From: DASQUK01 sp963717085
GTDB taxonomy: Bacteria; Actinomycetota; Acidimicrobiia; Acidimicrobiales; VFJN01
Reading direction: 5' to 3'
Assembly: GCA_963717085.1 (NCBI GenBank)
Contig: CAVQVM010000002.1
Location: 62,001-126,000, forward strand
DNA length: 64,000 nucleotides
Numbering within the stretch: position 1 is the first letter of the stretch; every line of letters begins with the position of its first letter. A model generated the notes under the pieces. That model had not been told where the DNA came from, did no database searches, and worked only from the letters and a program-made list of their open reading frames with translations. Of this stretch, positions 8,577 to 17,909 are shown one piece after another. The position numbers and the translations under genes are program-made.

Positions 8577-8869
8577 CGCCTGACCTCCACAGCGACCCGT
8601 CGCACGGTCGGGCCACGATACGCGATGCCACCAATCGCAATGATGTCCCCTGTCGGGGCGGCGTCCCTCCGGAGGGACTCCCGGCGCGCCTTCACGGCGA
8701 GCATCACTCGCAGGATCGCCCGACCGGCGGCGGCGGGCGGTGCCCACCCGGCGGGGGGCGGGTCGAACTCCAGGCAGCGGGGGGCCGCCGCGGGGCCGGG
8801 CTCGTCGGCGACCTTGTCAGCCGTCACATCGTTGCCTGTCCGGTCGTTCGTGGCGCTGGCCTCTGGCAC
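8573..8869 (-). CDS. Small protein upstream of and coupled to the integrase
   Basis: 98 residues, not recognised. The C-terminal part (ILRVMLAVKARRESLRR, then IIAIGGIAYRGPTVRRVAV) is basic and has no obvious DNA-binding helix-turn-helix. Its stop overlaps the integrase GTG, so it is likely co-translated with it. That position is where directionality factors or regulators are often found, but no homology supports that role. Confidence 0.55.
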   Translation of the reverse strand: MPEASATNDRTGNDVTADKVADEPGPAAAPRCLEFDPPPAGWAPPAAAGRAILRVMLAVKARRESLRRDAAPTGDIIAIGGIAYRGPTVRRVAVEVRR

Positions 8870-8924
8870 GGTCCTCTAGGCCCGTCACGGTCCGAATGCT
8901 TCCCGGCAGTTGACGTGACATCAG

Positions 8925-9116
8925 TCACGACGTGGCCAGCGCGGCTCCTTGCCGCTGTCGGTGTAGTAGTGCGCCGGCCCGGCCCTGCCGTCCCCTCGGG
9001 GCCGCCTGCGCCGGGCGTGCGGGGTTGGCCGGTGCGGGGTTGGAGATAGCGACCATGGCGTCGACGATCCTGCCCACGGCTCGGCCGGCGCCCAGCGGGG
9101 TGATGGTGAACCTCAC
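8925..9116 (-). pseudogene. N-terminal stub of a TrwC/MobF-type relaxase
   Basis: From GTG 9116 the frame gives VRFTITPLGAGRAVGRIVDA, then after a frame change HYYTDSGKEPRWP, and soon ends. Both pieces resemble the start of actinobacterial TrwC-like relaxases (ITPLG...VG.VVDAI, then YYADSG..). Only about 65 residues remain, with a frameshift, so no active enzyme is made. It marks this element as a former mobilisable or conjugative one. Confidence 0.6.
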
Positions 9117-9140
9117 CGGGTCACGCTCGGGGGAAGCTCC

Positions 9141-9165
9141 GCAGGTTTCCCGGAGGGAAACCTGC
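9141..9165. promoter_or_regulatory. Perfect 11-bp inverted repeat upstream of the relaxase stub
   Basis: GCAGGTTTCCC at 9141-9151 and GGGAAACCTGC at 9155-9165 are separated by GGA. The repeat lies 25 bp upstream of the relaxase GTG on the minus strand. No T-run follows on either side, so an operator is more likely than a terminator. Confidence 0.7.
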
Positions 9166-9256
9166 AAGGGTGTGCGCGCTGGGTCTGTCGGTGGGGGACG
9201 ACGGTGGGGGACCCGCGGGGCGAGGGCCGGGCGGCGTCGGGGGACCGGGGGGACGG

Positions 9257-9680
9257 TCATGGTTGGAGGCCGAGGCCGCGGGTGATGGCGGGGCGGCGGT
9301 GCTGGAGGTGGTCGAGGCGGGCGGTGATGCGGGCGGTGTCGAGGGACTGGTCGGGGTCGAGGGTCCGGTCGGTGTGGGCGAGGGTGAGCCGGTCGAGGGG
9401 CGTGCCGAGCAGCCGGTCGTGGACCTGGCGGGTCCACTCGGGCAGCCGTGCGAGCTGGCGAGCGCTGAGCGGCGCCACCTCGGTGTGCACGCCGAGCTCG
9501 CCGCCCGGCAGCAAGTGGGTGCCGAAGCCGATGAGGCGTTCGATGGTGCGCCACGTGCGTGCGAGCGACGGGCCCAGGCCGAGGGACTGGCTGAGCTCGC
9601 GACGGGTGGGAGGCGCCGGCGGGCCTAGTGGTGCATCGAACCGCCACGACGAGGTGAACGCCGGGGGGAGCGGTCAACGA
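9257..9680 (-). pseudogene. Unrecognised protein fragment of mobile-element type, 5' truncated
   Basis: One frame reads from about 9680 to a TGA at 9257 as roughly 140 residues with coding-like composition: RRELSQSLGLGPSLARTWR, IERLIGFGTHLLPGGELG, ARQLARLPEWTRQVHDRLL. No start codon exists before the upstream in-frame stop, so the N-terminus appears lost. It sits between the relaxase stub and the 54-bp repeat array. I do not recognise the family. Confidence 0.4.
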
Positions 9681-9781
9681 TTCACCCGGTCTTTGGGGGG
9701 CGGAGAGGTGAACGAACAGGTGACCGTTCATGCATCGGGTGCCTGTTCGGGGAACTGAGAGGTGAACACTCGGGTGAACGG
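9651..9781 (+). repeat. Iteron-like GAGGTGAAC direct repeats at 54-bp spacing
   Basis: GAGGTGAAC occurs at 9651, 9705 and 9759, each exactly 54 bp apart. A related GGGTGAACGG starts at 9772, and partial or inverted versions (AGGTGACC, ATTCACCC) lie between. Regular spacing near five helical turns suggests protein binding on one DNA face, such as a replication or transfer origin of the element. No replication gene is visible beside it. Confidence 0.55.
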
Positions 9782-10017
9782 CGGGGCGCATCCTTCGTGC
9801 CGTGCGCCGACCAGCGGACAGCCCGAGTCATGGGGGTTCCGATCTGGCCTGGACCGCGTCCTTGTCGCCGCTGGTGGCGGACGGCGAGGCGAACGCCCGG
9901 GGGTCGGCGTTGCCGGCACGATCCCGTTGGGGACAGCTAGAGGGATGCCTGCGAGAACGCTGGCGTGAACACCGGTCGGGACGCTCCTCGTGCCCACATG
10001 TGATGAGGAGGCCCGCC

Positions 10018-10246
10018 ATGTCCCACACCCTGATGAGCCTGGACACCGAGTGGCGCCGACTCGCCCGAGCCAGCCGCGCACACCGGGCGCTGAAGCAGTG
10101 GTCTATCGCCCCACCCCGCCCTGCGCGGGCTGGCGGATCTGGACGCGCTGAACCTCGGTGCGGGTTTCGGCGCACGTCTTCAAACGGCAGATGACATCGA
10201 CCGGCGGTTGAGGGGTGCTCCGCCGGTACCGCGGGTGCGAGGGTGA
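10018..10246 (+). pseudogene. Small hypothetical protein, frameshifted
   Basis: The frame from ATG 10018 gives MSLDTEWRRLARASRAHRAL and then, after a single frame change near 10105, HPALRGLADLDALNLGAGFG to a TGA at 10246. Joined, it would be a charged helical protein of about 75 residues of the kind seen in actinobacterial mobile elements. As written the frame is broken. The end overlaps the GTG of the following membrane gene. Confidence 0.4.
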
Positions 10247-10956
10247 CCCCAACGGCGGCCCAGGCGGTAGACCTTCGAGAGATGACCCTCCCGGCACCAA
10301 CCCCGTATCACCGGTGGCTCGGCTGGCATGCGACGGCGCTGCGGCGCCTGGCGGCGGCGACCGGGATCGGGATTGCCGCCGGACTGATCCTCGGCGCCAT
10401 CGTGCCGTGGCATGTCGCGCTCCTGGGGGCCTGGAACGCGCTGGCACTCACGTTCCTCGCCTCGGTGGCGCCGATCATCCTCCGAAGCGACAGCGCCACC
10501 ACCGAACACCTCGCCGTGCGCGAGGACGTCAACCGCGACGTCGCCGGCTTGCTGCTGCTGACCGCCAGCACCACCAGCATTGTGGCGGTCAGCATCGTGC
10601 TCCACTTCGCCCGCAACGAGGCGGGAGCCGACCGGACGCTGCTCGTGGCCATGGCCGCCATCACGCTCGTCGTCTCGTGGACGGTGCTCAACACGCAGTT
10701 CACGCTGCGCTACGCCCACCTCTACTACATAGAGACAGCCGACGGCGTGGACTTCGGTGGCGCCGTGGCCGGGCCGCCGGACTATCGCGACTTCGCCTAT
10801 CTGGCCTTTACCATCGGCATGACGTACCAGGTGTCCGACACGAGCCTGCGCGGTCGTCGGATCCGGCACGATGTGCTCCTCCAGGCGCTCTTCTCGTACA
10901 TCTATGGCGTGGCGATCGTGGCCGCCGGCGTCAACATCGTGGCCGGGCTCGTGTGA
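10243..10956 (+). CDS. DUF1345 family integral membrane protein
   Basis: 237 residues from GTG 10243; ATG 10282 is a shorter alternative. It has about five hydrophobic segments (for example GIGIAAGLILGAIVPWHVAL and LLVAMAAITLVVSWTVL). The DUF1345 signature DYRDFAYLAFTIGMTYQVSD is near residue 180, followed by a last membrane helix. Function is unknown; homologues are predicted inner-membrane proteins. First apparently intact cargo gene of the element. Confidence 0.88.
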   Translation: MTPTAAQAVDLREMTLPAPTPYHRWLGWHATALRRLAAATGIGIAAGLILGAIVPWHVALLGAWNALALTFLASVAPIILRSDSATTEHLAVREDVNRDVAGLLLLTASTTSIVAVSIVLHFARNEAGADRTLLVAMAAITLVVSWTVLNTQFTLRYAHLYYIETADGVDFGGAVAGPPDYRDFAYLAFTIGMTYQVSDTSLRGRRIRHDVLLQALFSYIYGVAIVAAGVNIVAGLV

Positions 10957-11961
10957 GCGACGTATGTCGAGTTCCTATATCGCCAGAGCTTCGTTACCGG
11001 CGGGCTTCAGCTAGGCCGCCCGATGCAGTCGATGCCTACGACATCGTTGGCCTCGCCGGCGACCTCCTCGGGCCGCTCGGACCTCGGCGACGAACGCGCC
11101 GGCTTGGCGGGCGCCCAACTGGTCTTGCTGCAGCTTCCTCCGTTCATGTCTCGTACGGGCCAAGATCGTGCTGCGAAGCCGGCACGTTCGGGCGATGCGA
11201 CGCGAGCCAGGAGGTGGCCGATGAGCACCGAGACGCTGATGCGGCGGCGCGCCGCGGCGTTGCCGGCGGATCCCTCCTCAACAGTGGACGGCGTTCAGTG
11301 CGACGGAGCGGGGGCGTTGGGCCCTGATGGCCTCTCCATTGGGGTCGAGTCGCGGGAGCAGCTGGCGGGTTCGCGCTTGCAGGCGCTGGTGTCCTACGAC
11401 GACGACCTGACGAGACATATCAACCTGCGGTCGCTGCAGGACTCCAACGGCAACCACGATCGTCACGGGTCGCTCGACGCCGGGATCGAGGAGCGAGACC
11501 AACCGATCACGTGCGACGGCGATGGCGGGCACGTCGGGCGGCGTGAAGTCGACCACGAGGCGCGGGCCGGAGGAAGGATCGGGTGTCCGCCCACCCGTCG
11601 GCGCTGCGGCGCTGGAGCCGCGCCGGGCGTTCCGGGCCATCAGGGCGTCACGGAGTATCCCGGCATCACTCGTGCCTTCCGCTCCACGCAAAGCGTGTGC
11701 AGTACCACAGTATGCGGCACCTGAGTAACATAGGTGTTCACCGCATCCGAGTGAGAGGAGTTCCCGGCAGCCGGCACCTCGGCCGTCGGGGATGCCGGCA
11801 GGCGATACCGGCTCCCGCCCGCGGTCTCTACGCGGCTCCCTCCGCAACGGATCGTGTCGTCCCGCCGGCCGGGAGGCCTCGAGCGAATCACCCGCCAAGG
11901 ATGACGGCAGGCGACCGGGCGGTCGGCACAACTGTCCGGGCCGGCGCCGGAGGAGGCCGAC
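10957..11961. other. About 1 kb without a supportable gene
   Basis: Open frames exist on both strands, the longest on the minus strand across 11278-11988, but none shows a recognisable domain, a ribosome site or conserved motifs. The last 200 bp should contain the promoter of the GH15 gene. Confidence 0.5.
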
Positions 11962-13820
11962 ATGAGCTATCCCGCCATCGCAGACCACGGAATGATCGGG
12001 GATCTGCAGAGCGTCGCTCTCGTCGCGACCGACGGGACAATCGACTGGTTCTGTTGCCCCCGGTTCGACTCGCCAAGCGTCTTTGCGTCGCTACTGGACG
12101 ACCGCCGGGGTGGCCGCTTCGCGTTGGCGCCGGTGGCGCCGGCCCGTTCGACGAAGCAGATGTACATGCCTGACACGGCGATCCTGGTGACGCGGTTCCT
12201 CTCGGAGTCGGGGATCGCCGAAGTCATCGATTTCATGCCGGTCGACCGGCCCCGGGTGGTATCGGACCGACGCCGAATCGTGCGAGTGGTGCGGGGCATC
12301 CGTGGCGAGGCCGAGTTCGAGGCGAGGGTCGAGCCGCGGTTCGACTACGGACGCCAGCCGCACAAGCTGCACATCAATGACACGACCGCGGTCTTCGAGT
12401 CCAACGGGCAGCGCCTCTGCCTCACCAGCCTCTCGCCGCTCGAGCGCGACGGGGACGATGTCCGATCGAGGTTCACGGTGCGCGCGGGCGAGACCGGCGG
12501 GATGGTGCTCGAATCCGGTGGATCAGGGACACCGCAGCAGATTGGTGATGGCCAGATCATCGAGCTTTACCTCGACACGGAGGCGTACTGGGAGCGTTGG
12601 ATCGGGCAGAGCACGTACCGCGGGCGCTGGCGGGAGGCGGTCGAGCGATCGGCCATCGCACTCAAGCTGATGACCTACGCGCCGTCGGGCGGCCTCGTGG
12701 CCGCACCGACCGCCGGGCTGCCCGAGCAGGTGGGTGGTTCCCGCAACTGGGACTACCGGTTCACGTGGGTGCGCGACGGCTCGCTCTCCGTGTACGCGCT
12801 GCTGGGTTTGGGCTTCACCGAGGAGGCCGCCGCTTTCGGCGACTGGTTGCGCGCCCGGGTGGAGGAGCGCGCTGGGGACGGCTCCGGTCCGCTCAAGATC
12901 ATGTACCGGGTCGACGGCAGCTCGGATCTCACCGAGGAGACGCTCGATCACCTCGACGGATACATGGGTTCCCGTCCCGTGCGGGTGGGCAACGGCGCCG
13001 CGGACCAGCTGCAGCTCGACATCTATGGCGAAGCGATGAACTCGCTCTACGCCCTGGACACCAGCGGGCTCGGCGAATGGGGCATCGGCCACGACGGCTG
13101 GAACCACATCGTCGGCATCGTCGACTGGCTCTGCGAGCACTGGCAGGACCCGGATGAGGGCATCTGGGAGACGCGCGGTGGCCGGCGTCGCTTTACGTAC
13201 GGGCAGGTCATGTCCTGGGTGGCGTTGGACCGTGCCGTCCGCATGGCCACCAACCGGGGCCGTCCCGCCGACCTGGGCCGTTGGCTCCGAGAGCGCGACC
13301 GCATCCACACACAGGTGATGACCAAGGGCTGGAACGACCGGCTCGGCGCCTTCGTCCAGTACGAGGGCGGTGACGTGCTCGACGCCTCCCTCGTGTTCAT
13401 GCCGCTGACGGGCTTTGTCGTCCCCAACGACCCGAGGTGGCAGTCGACGATGTCGGCGATGGACAGGACGCTCGTCGACGACAGCCTCGTGTACCGGTAC
13501 GACCCGAAGGCCTCACCCGACGGCCTCCAGGGCTCGGAGGGCACCTTCTCGCTGTGCACGTTCCTCTATGTCGATGCGCTCGCGGCGCGGGCCGGCTCGA
13601 CGACGCGCGCCTGACGTTCACGAAGATGCTGACCTACGGGAACCACCTCGGCCTCTATGCGGAGGAGATCGACCCCACCGGGCAACAGGTCGGCAACTTC
13701 CCGCAGGCCTTCACCCACCTCGCCCTCATCGCGGCGGTCGTGAACCTCGACAAGAGGCTGGACACCCAAAGGGCAGAAATGATGCGACGACTGGGAACGG
13801 CGGCGGGCCTGATCGCATGA
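11962..13820 (+). pseudogene. Glycoside hydrolase family 15 (trehalase/glucoamylase-like), frameshifted near the C-terminus
   Basis: Starts MSYPAIADHGMIGDLQSVAL, the usual N-terminus of actinobacterial GH15 trehalase-like enzymes. The catalytic (alpha/alpha)6 part has NWDYRFTWVRDGSLSVYAL and HLDGYMGSRPVRVGN. One base is missing near 13585, so the first frame stops at 13614. The last 69 residues, including LYAEEIDPTGQQVGNFPQAF, continue in another frame to 13820. That segment normally carries the second catalytic carboxylate, so the product as written should be inactive unless the deletion is a sequencing error. Confidence 0.88.
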
Positions 13821-14095
13821 CAGGAGCCATCAGCACGCAGCAGAGGGAGGAGCCGCCCCGGGGGGCCGACAGCGAACTCCCACTCAGCGGCGGAGCCGTC
13901 GCATCCGGAGCCGGAATCGCAGCGCTCGTCGTGTTCATGGTGCAGAACACCAAGGACGTACGGCTCAGCTTCCTCGTGTAGGACTCCACCCTGTCCATAG
14001 GGTTGCTCACGTTGGCATCGGCGCTCGTTGGTGCCCTGATCTCGTTCGGCCTCGGCGTGTTGCGGCGACGCCGGCGCCGGAAGGAACGCCGTCAA
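13817..14095 (+). pseudogene. DUF1049/LapA-type two-helix membrane protein with an internal TAG
   Basis: The ATG overlaps the GH15 stop (ATGA). The first helix is GAGIAALVVFMVQNT, followed by DVRLSFLV. A TAG at 13979-13981 interrupts before the second helix, LASALVGALISFGLGVL and a basic RRRRRRKERR tail. This is the layout of DUF1049 proteins. Without readthrough only the first helix is made. Confidence 0.65.
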
Positions 14096-14117
14096 CAGCC
14101 GGGTGCGCCCGCCCGCG

Positions 14118-14198
14118 ATGCGGCTCGTGTTCGGCAATGTGGCGACCACCATCGTCCGCCACAGCCCTGTACCCGTGCTCGTGGTGCCCCGCCACTGA
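14118..14198 (+). pseudogene. C-terminal remnant of a universal stress protein (UspA)
   Basis: The 26 codons ending VATTIVRHSPVPVLVVPRH match the last strand-helix-strand of UspA domains (VA..V.RHAPVPVLVV). No upstream UspA sequence is seen. A parallel remnant lies at 32018-32113 at a similar distance upstream of another copy of the coiled-coil gene, so it belongs to the repeated module. Confidence 0.6.
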
Positions 14199-14538
14199 CA
14201 CCAGGCGACGAGCTGACCGCCGCTCGGCCGTTCGTTGTGGCGTGGGCGTCCGTGAGAAGAAGGATCGGGTGGGGCCGCCACATCGCGGATCCCTAGCTGC
14301 GGCGCGACGCAGCTCGCTCCGTCCGCAGGTTCGGGCGTCGACCCGGCCTCCTCGGCGAGCGGCACGCAGTGGCGGAATCGCGCAGCTCGTTCGACCTGAC
14401 CACCCAGACCCCCCGCCCGGGCGGCAGGCGCCGGACGAACCGGAACCCGCTTTGGATGGAAGAGCCCGGCGACGGCGGAGCTTCGCGTGGCCAAGCGGTG
14501 GGGGTGCCGTGCCGACCGAACAGGCAACGCCTCACCGG

Positions 14539-14563
14539 CGAACCACGCGATCGCGGGGGGCAT
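14539..14563 (+). repeat. Conserved GATC-centred motif, module copy 1
   Basis: AACCACGCGATCGCGGGGGG with flanking CG and CAT is identical over 25 bp at 32139-32163. It is inverted over 22 bp at 21105-21126 and partial at 17307-17326. Here it lies 152 bp upstream of the coiled-coil gene. It contains the palindrome CGCGATCGCG. It may be a promoter element, operator or recombination site. Confidence 0.75.
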
Positions 14564-14715
14564 CCCATCGCCCCAGAGCGGAGGGTAGGTACATGGTCAA
14601 CTCCCTGGCGCTCGCCTGAGTGACCACTGCGCCCACGCGGCCGAGCCTCCCCCCGTCGGCGGCGTGGGCTCGACCACCAGTGCCACATGACCCATGCCAC
14701 ACCCAAGGAGGAAGC

Positions 14716-15150
14716 ATGGACTACTCCGAGAAATTCGATGACCTCCAGCAGCGCGTCGCCGAGGGCAAGGCGGCAGCACAGGCGGCCGCCACCGAGTCGC
14801 GCGACCAACTCAAGCAGCGAATCCACCAGGCACAAGACGACATTGAGGTCGCCGTTGAGGACACCAAGCAGCAGGCCGGCGTGGCCGCCGACGAGGCACG
14901 GAGCAAGTGGACTCAGATGAAGGTCGACGCCGCCGCCCATAGGGACGACATCAAGGCGAAGATCGACAAGCGGGATCGACAGCTGGACGCCAAGGCCGCC
15001 GCCAGCGAAGCCGGCTGGGCCGAAGACGACGCCTTTGCCGCCCTCGACTACGCCGCCTGGACCGTCACCGACGCGCGACTGGCCGTGCTGGACGCTATCG
15101 ACGCCCGTGCCTACGCCGACGAGCGAGCCAAGCTGGCGGGCCCGCGATGA
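14716..15150 (+). CDS. Coiled-coil protein of the repeated module, copy 1
   Basis: 144 residues, start fixed by a strong AAGGAGGAAGC ribosome site. Highly charged and alanine-rich: long heptad-like helices (QRVAEGKAAAQAAATESRD, then DDIKAKIDKRDRQLDAKAA) and a conserved tail AFAALDYAAWTVTDARLAVL. No membrane segment or signal peptide. Family and function unknown to me. Paralogues lie at 17410 and 32316 and a fragment at 26986, each followed by an HdeD-like membrane gene, so the two probably act together. Confidence 0.85.
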   Translation: MDYSEKFDDLQQRVAEGKAAAQAAATESRDQLKQRIHQAQDDIEVAVEDTKQQAGVAADEARSKWTQMKVDAAAHRDDIKAKIDKRDRQLDAKAAASEAGWAEDDAFAALDYAAWTVTDARLAVLDAIDARAYADERAKLAGPR

Positions 15151-15280
15151 GCCCGGGCGACGAGCTCGTGGAAGGTGATCGGGCCCGCGCGGAGCCGCGG
15201 ACGGCAAGGCAGGCTTCCATGACAAGAGACAAGCGATTCGAGACCCTCCACTGATCTTCCGGGACACCCTCGGGAGAGGG

Positions 15281-15670
15281 GTGCGGGAGATGTCGGGGAT
15301 CTGGTGGTTCCCCGGAATCGCATGGATCTGGTATGGCATGTTCGTGCTGTCCTACCAGGTGGGCAGTCTGGTCGCGGTGGCCGCGCTGGTCGGCGTCGCC
15401 TTCCTTTTCGGCGGCGTCGGTCAGCTGGTGGTGGCCGGCCGAGTCGAGACCTGGCGCTGGCTGTTCATCGTGACGGAGATCCTCGCCGTGGCCGCAGGGA
15501 TCATGACCTTCGCCTGGCCAGACATCACCCTGTATGTCGTGTCGATCTTGGTGGCCTGGTACCTGATCGTGTTCGGGATCGTGCATCTGGTCAGCGCCCT
15601 GGCCGGGCCCAAGGTGCGGATCAGGGCCTGGACGCCATGTTCGTCCTGCTCGAGATCGGTCAGCTCGTGA
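15281..15670 (+). pseudogene. HdeD-like (DUF308) membrane protein, copy 1, truncated
   Basis: From GTG 15281 the frame gives the first four membrane segments (VGSLVAVAALVGVAFLFGGV, ILAVAAGIMTFAWPDITLYV and others). It lacks three codons in the WWF-P-GIAW region and diverges after LAGPKV. About 60 C-terminal residues present in copies 2 and 4, including PWWWTQLLLGIAELVLGVW, are gone. An upstream ATG at 15220 runs into a stop. Probably non-functional. Confidence 0.75.
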
Positions 15671-15859
15671 CCGAACCTGATCCGCCTGGGAGAGAGAGCT
15701 CCTCCGCACGCGCCTTCAGCAGCGGCTCGAGTCGAACCTGGGGAAGGTTCATTCTGTCGCCACGGGCTCGGTGGCGCCTGCGGGCGACCCGAAGCTGAAC
15801 TGGTATTCGTGGCCCAGATGATTCGCCGGTGCCTGTCCAAACAACGTGGTCACCGGCTG

Positions 15860-16927
15860 TCACTCGGTCATGCCTGACGACGACGGCGAGCTCGGTGGCG
15901 GGGGGTCGACGTCTTCGGCACCTACCGCGGCGGCAGCGGCCTCGGTGAGCCCGCGTTCGGTGAGCTGTTGGTGCGAGAGCATGCGCTCGCGCCGAAGCGT
16001 GACCTCGACGGCCCGCGCGTCGGGCGTGCCCAGGGCTCGACCAGTCAACGACCGTGGCCACAAGCGCTTCGCGCGTACGACATTCACCTCTGTCGCGACG
16101 ACGAAGAGCTGCACAATCAGACTGACGTAGGCGAGCAGTCCGATGGTGGTGGCGAACGGCCCGTAAATGCCGGAGGTCCTGGCGACCACGTCTTGCACGT
16201 AGATCCCAGCCACGAGATTCAACCCGTAGCCGCCCACCGCCATCAGGATCGCCCCCGGGACGAAATCGCCGGTTGGCGTCGGCTCGGCGATGCTGAGGTG
16301 GTACATGGCGATGACGATCAGCGCACCGAGCACGACGTTCGCGATGGCCGCGACCACGAGTCCGGCGGCTGGCACGGTCAACGTGACCGTCAGCCCCGCG
16401 ACTACGCCGAATGTGACGAGCCCGAGACCGAGCAACCCAAGGATCGCCAGGCCTCGGGCGAGCTTCGGGAAGAATCCCGGTCGACGGTATCTGGCCACGC
16501 CCCACACAGTGTTCACCGCGTCCTGCAGGACTCGCACGACGCCCATGCCGCCCCACAGCGCCACGGCGATGGACACGATCATCACCCAGACGTTCGCCTG
16601 GAGCGTCTGCACTTCATGCTCAACCGATTCCTGCAGGTCGACGGCGCCAAAGGGAACTCTTGACCAGACCGCCTCGAGGACGCGATGCAACAAATCAGGT
16701 CGATCTCCAAGGATCCAGGTCGCCACGGTGACGAAGACGACCAGCAGCGGGAACAGCGAGAAGAAGCCGTAGTAGGAGATGAGTGCGCTGACCCATCCAC
16801 CGTTGTCCTCGCCGTATCGCTTGAACACGGCGAAAGGGAAGGCGAGCAGCCGACGACGCCGTTGGACGCGATCGATCCGATCGACGACCGTATCGACAAG
16901 GGTGGCCACGACGGGATTGTCGCCCAC
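15860..16927 (-). CDS. YihY/BrkB family membrane protein
   Basis: 355 residues from GTG 16927 with a GAGGA ribosome site. Starts cytosolic (RRLLAFPFAVFKRYGEDNGG), then ALISYYGFFSLFPLLVVFVT, the family signature, and about six membrane helices. The C-terminal 60 residues are hydrophilic with an acidic/proline end. Family members are predicted envelope proteins, once mis-named ribonuclease BN; the transported substrate is unknown. It is convergent with the truncated HdeD copy. Confidence 0.92.
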   Translation of the reverse strand: MGDNPVVATLVDTVVDRIDRVQRRRRLLAFPFAVFKRYGEDNGGWVSALISYYGFFSLFPLLVVFVTVATWILGDRPDLLHRVLEAVWSRVPFGAVDLQESVEHEVQTLQANVWVMIVSIAVALWGGMGVVRVLQDAVNTVWGVARYRRPGFFPKLARGLAILGLLGLGLVTFGVVAGLTVTLTVPAAGLVVAAIANVVLGALIVIAMYHLSIAEPTPTGDFVPGAILMAVGGYGLNLVAGIYVQDVVARTSGIYGPFATTIGLLAYVSLIVQLFVVATEVNVVRAKRLWPRSLTGRALGTPDARAVEVTLRRERMLSHQQLTERGLTEAAAAAVGAEDVDPPPPSSPSSSGMTE

Positions 16928-17409
16928 CGCTCATCCTCTGTCCCACATGGACAAGCTCGGCACAGTTTCGTACTTGGACGGAAGGAGGTGGGCCGATTGA
17001 CCGATGCTTTGCGACACCTCCAGTGCTATTGCTGCTCGATCCGGGCTCGCGCGCCACTGCGCCGTGCTGGACCAAGGCGGTGACGTCGTCATCGAGCCCG
17101 CCGGATCAGCGATCCGCAACGCGAACGCAGGGTCTGGTGGCCCAGCTCTGGGAACCCGTGCCCGGTGGCAAGCTCACGGCGACGGCACGGCGCAGGTCAG
17201 CGGGGGTTGTCGTGCCGGTGGATTTCGGCCCCCGCCCGGACCGCGCCTTCGCGGGTCGCTTCCGTGCCCGCCGCCCCTCGGCGGCACGTCGTGCCCAGAC
17301 GGCGGACTACGCGATCGCGGGGGGCAACGCGTCGCGCCAGGCGGAACGCTGGATGCTGGGTCAACTCCGGGGCACGGACCCACCGTCGCCCCGAACCCAA
17401 GGAGAATCC
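16928..17409. other. Region upstream of module copy 2 without a supported gene
   Basis: Contains the divergent start region of the YihY gene, a GGAGGTG/CACCTCC inverted repeat (16984-16990 and 17015-17021) and, at 17307-17326, a partial version of the CGCGATCGCGGGGGG motif seen upstream of copies 1 and 4. Frames crossing it lack recognisable domains. Confidence 0.5.
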
Positions 17410-17841
17410 ATGGACTTCTCTTCGCAGTTCGACCAACTCAACCAGCGCGTCACGGAGGCGAAGGCGGCGGCCCAGGCGGCCGCCGGCTCCCGCGTCGAGC
17501 TCAGGGAGCGAATCGATCGCGCCCAGGCCGACCTCGACAAAGCCGCCAGCGACGTCCGCCAGCGCGCCAGCGAAGCCACCTCCGACTCACGGGGCAAGTG
17601 GGCACAGATGAAGGCCGACGCCGCGGCCCGGAGGGACGACGTCAAGGCGAAGATCGACAAGCGGAATCGACAGATGGACGCCAAGGCCGCCGCCAGCGAC
17701 GCCGACTGGGCCGAAGCCGACGCCGTCGATGCCCTCGACTACGCCGCCTGGACCGTCGACAACGCAGAACTGGCCGTGCTCGACGCCATCGACGCTCGCG
17801 CCTACGCGGACGACCGCGCCAAGATCGCGAGCCCACGGTGA
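17410..17841 (+). CDS. Coiled-coil protein of the repeated module, copy 2
   Basis: 143 residues preceded by an AAGGAGA ribosome site. Same layout as copy 1: MDFSSQFDQLNQRVTEAKAA, a charged helical middle (RRDDVKAKIDKRNRQMDAKA) and the conserved tail VDALDYAAWTVDNAELAVLD. It is more diverged from copies 1 and 4 than they are from each other. Directly followed by an intact HdeD-like gene and PAP2 gene, so this is the complete version of the module. Confidence 0.85.
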   Translation: MDFSSQFDQLNQRVTEAKAAAQAAAGSRVELRERIDRAQADLDKAASDVRQRASEATSDSRGKWAQMKADAAARRDDVKAKIDKRNRQMDAKAAASDADWAEADAVDALDYAAWTVDNAELAVLDAIDARAYADDRAKIASPR

Positions 17842-17909
17842 GGCCCGGCGACGAGCTCGTGGGGCGTGATCGGCCCAACGCGGAGGGGCGGACAGCAAAG
17901 GACGTTCCC

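Noticed and set aside
9651..9781. CRISPR array
   Set aside because: Repeat words are only 9-10 bp, three in number, with related sequence in the spacers, and no cas genes are nearby.
11278..11988. Minus-strand 236-codon frame as a possible STAS/anti-sigma antagonist
   Set aside because: VVDFTPPDVPAIAVARDRL and VTIVVAVGVLQ look strand-like, but no conserved phospho-Ser region or start signal could be identified.
14007..14300. Genes proposed by antisense frames between DUF1049 and module copy 1
   Set aside because: The plus strand holds a recognisable UspA remnant; the antisense frames show no motif.
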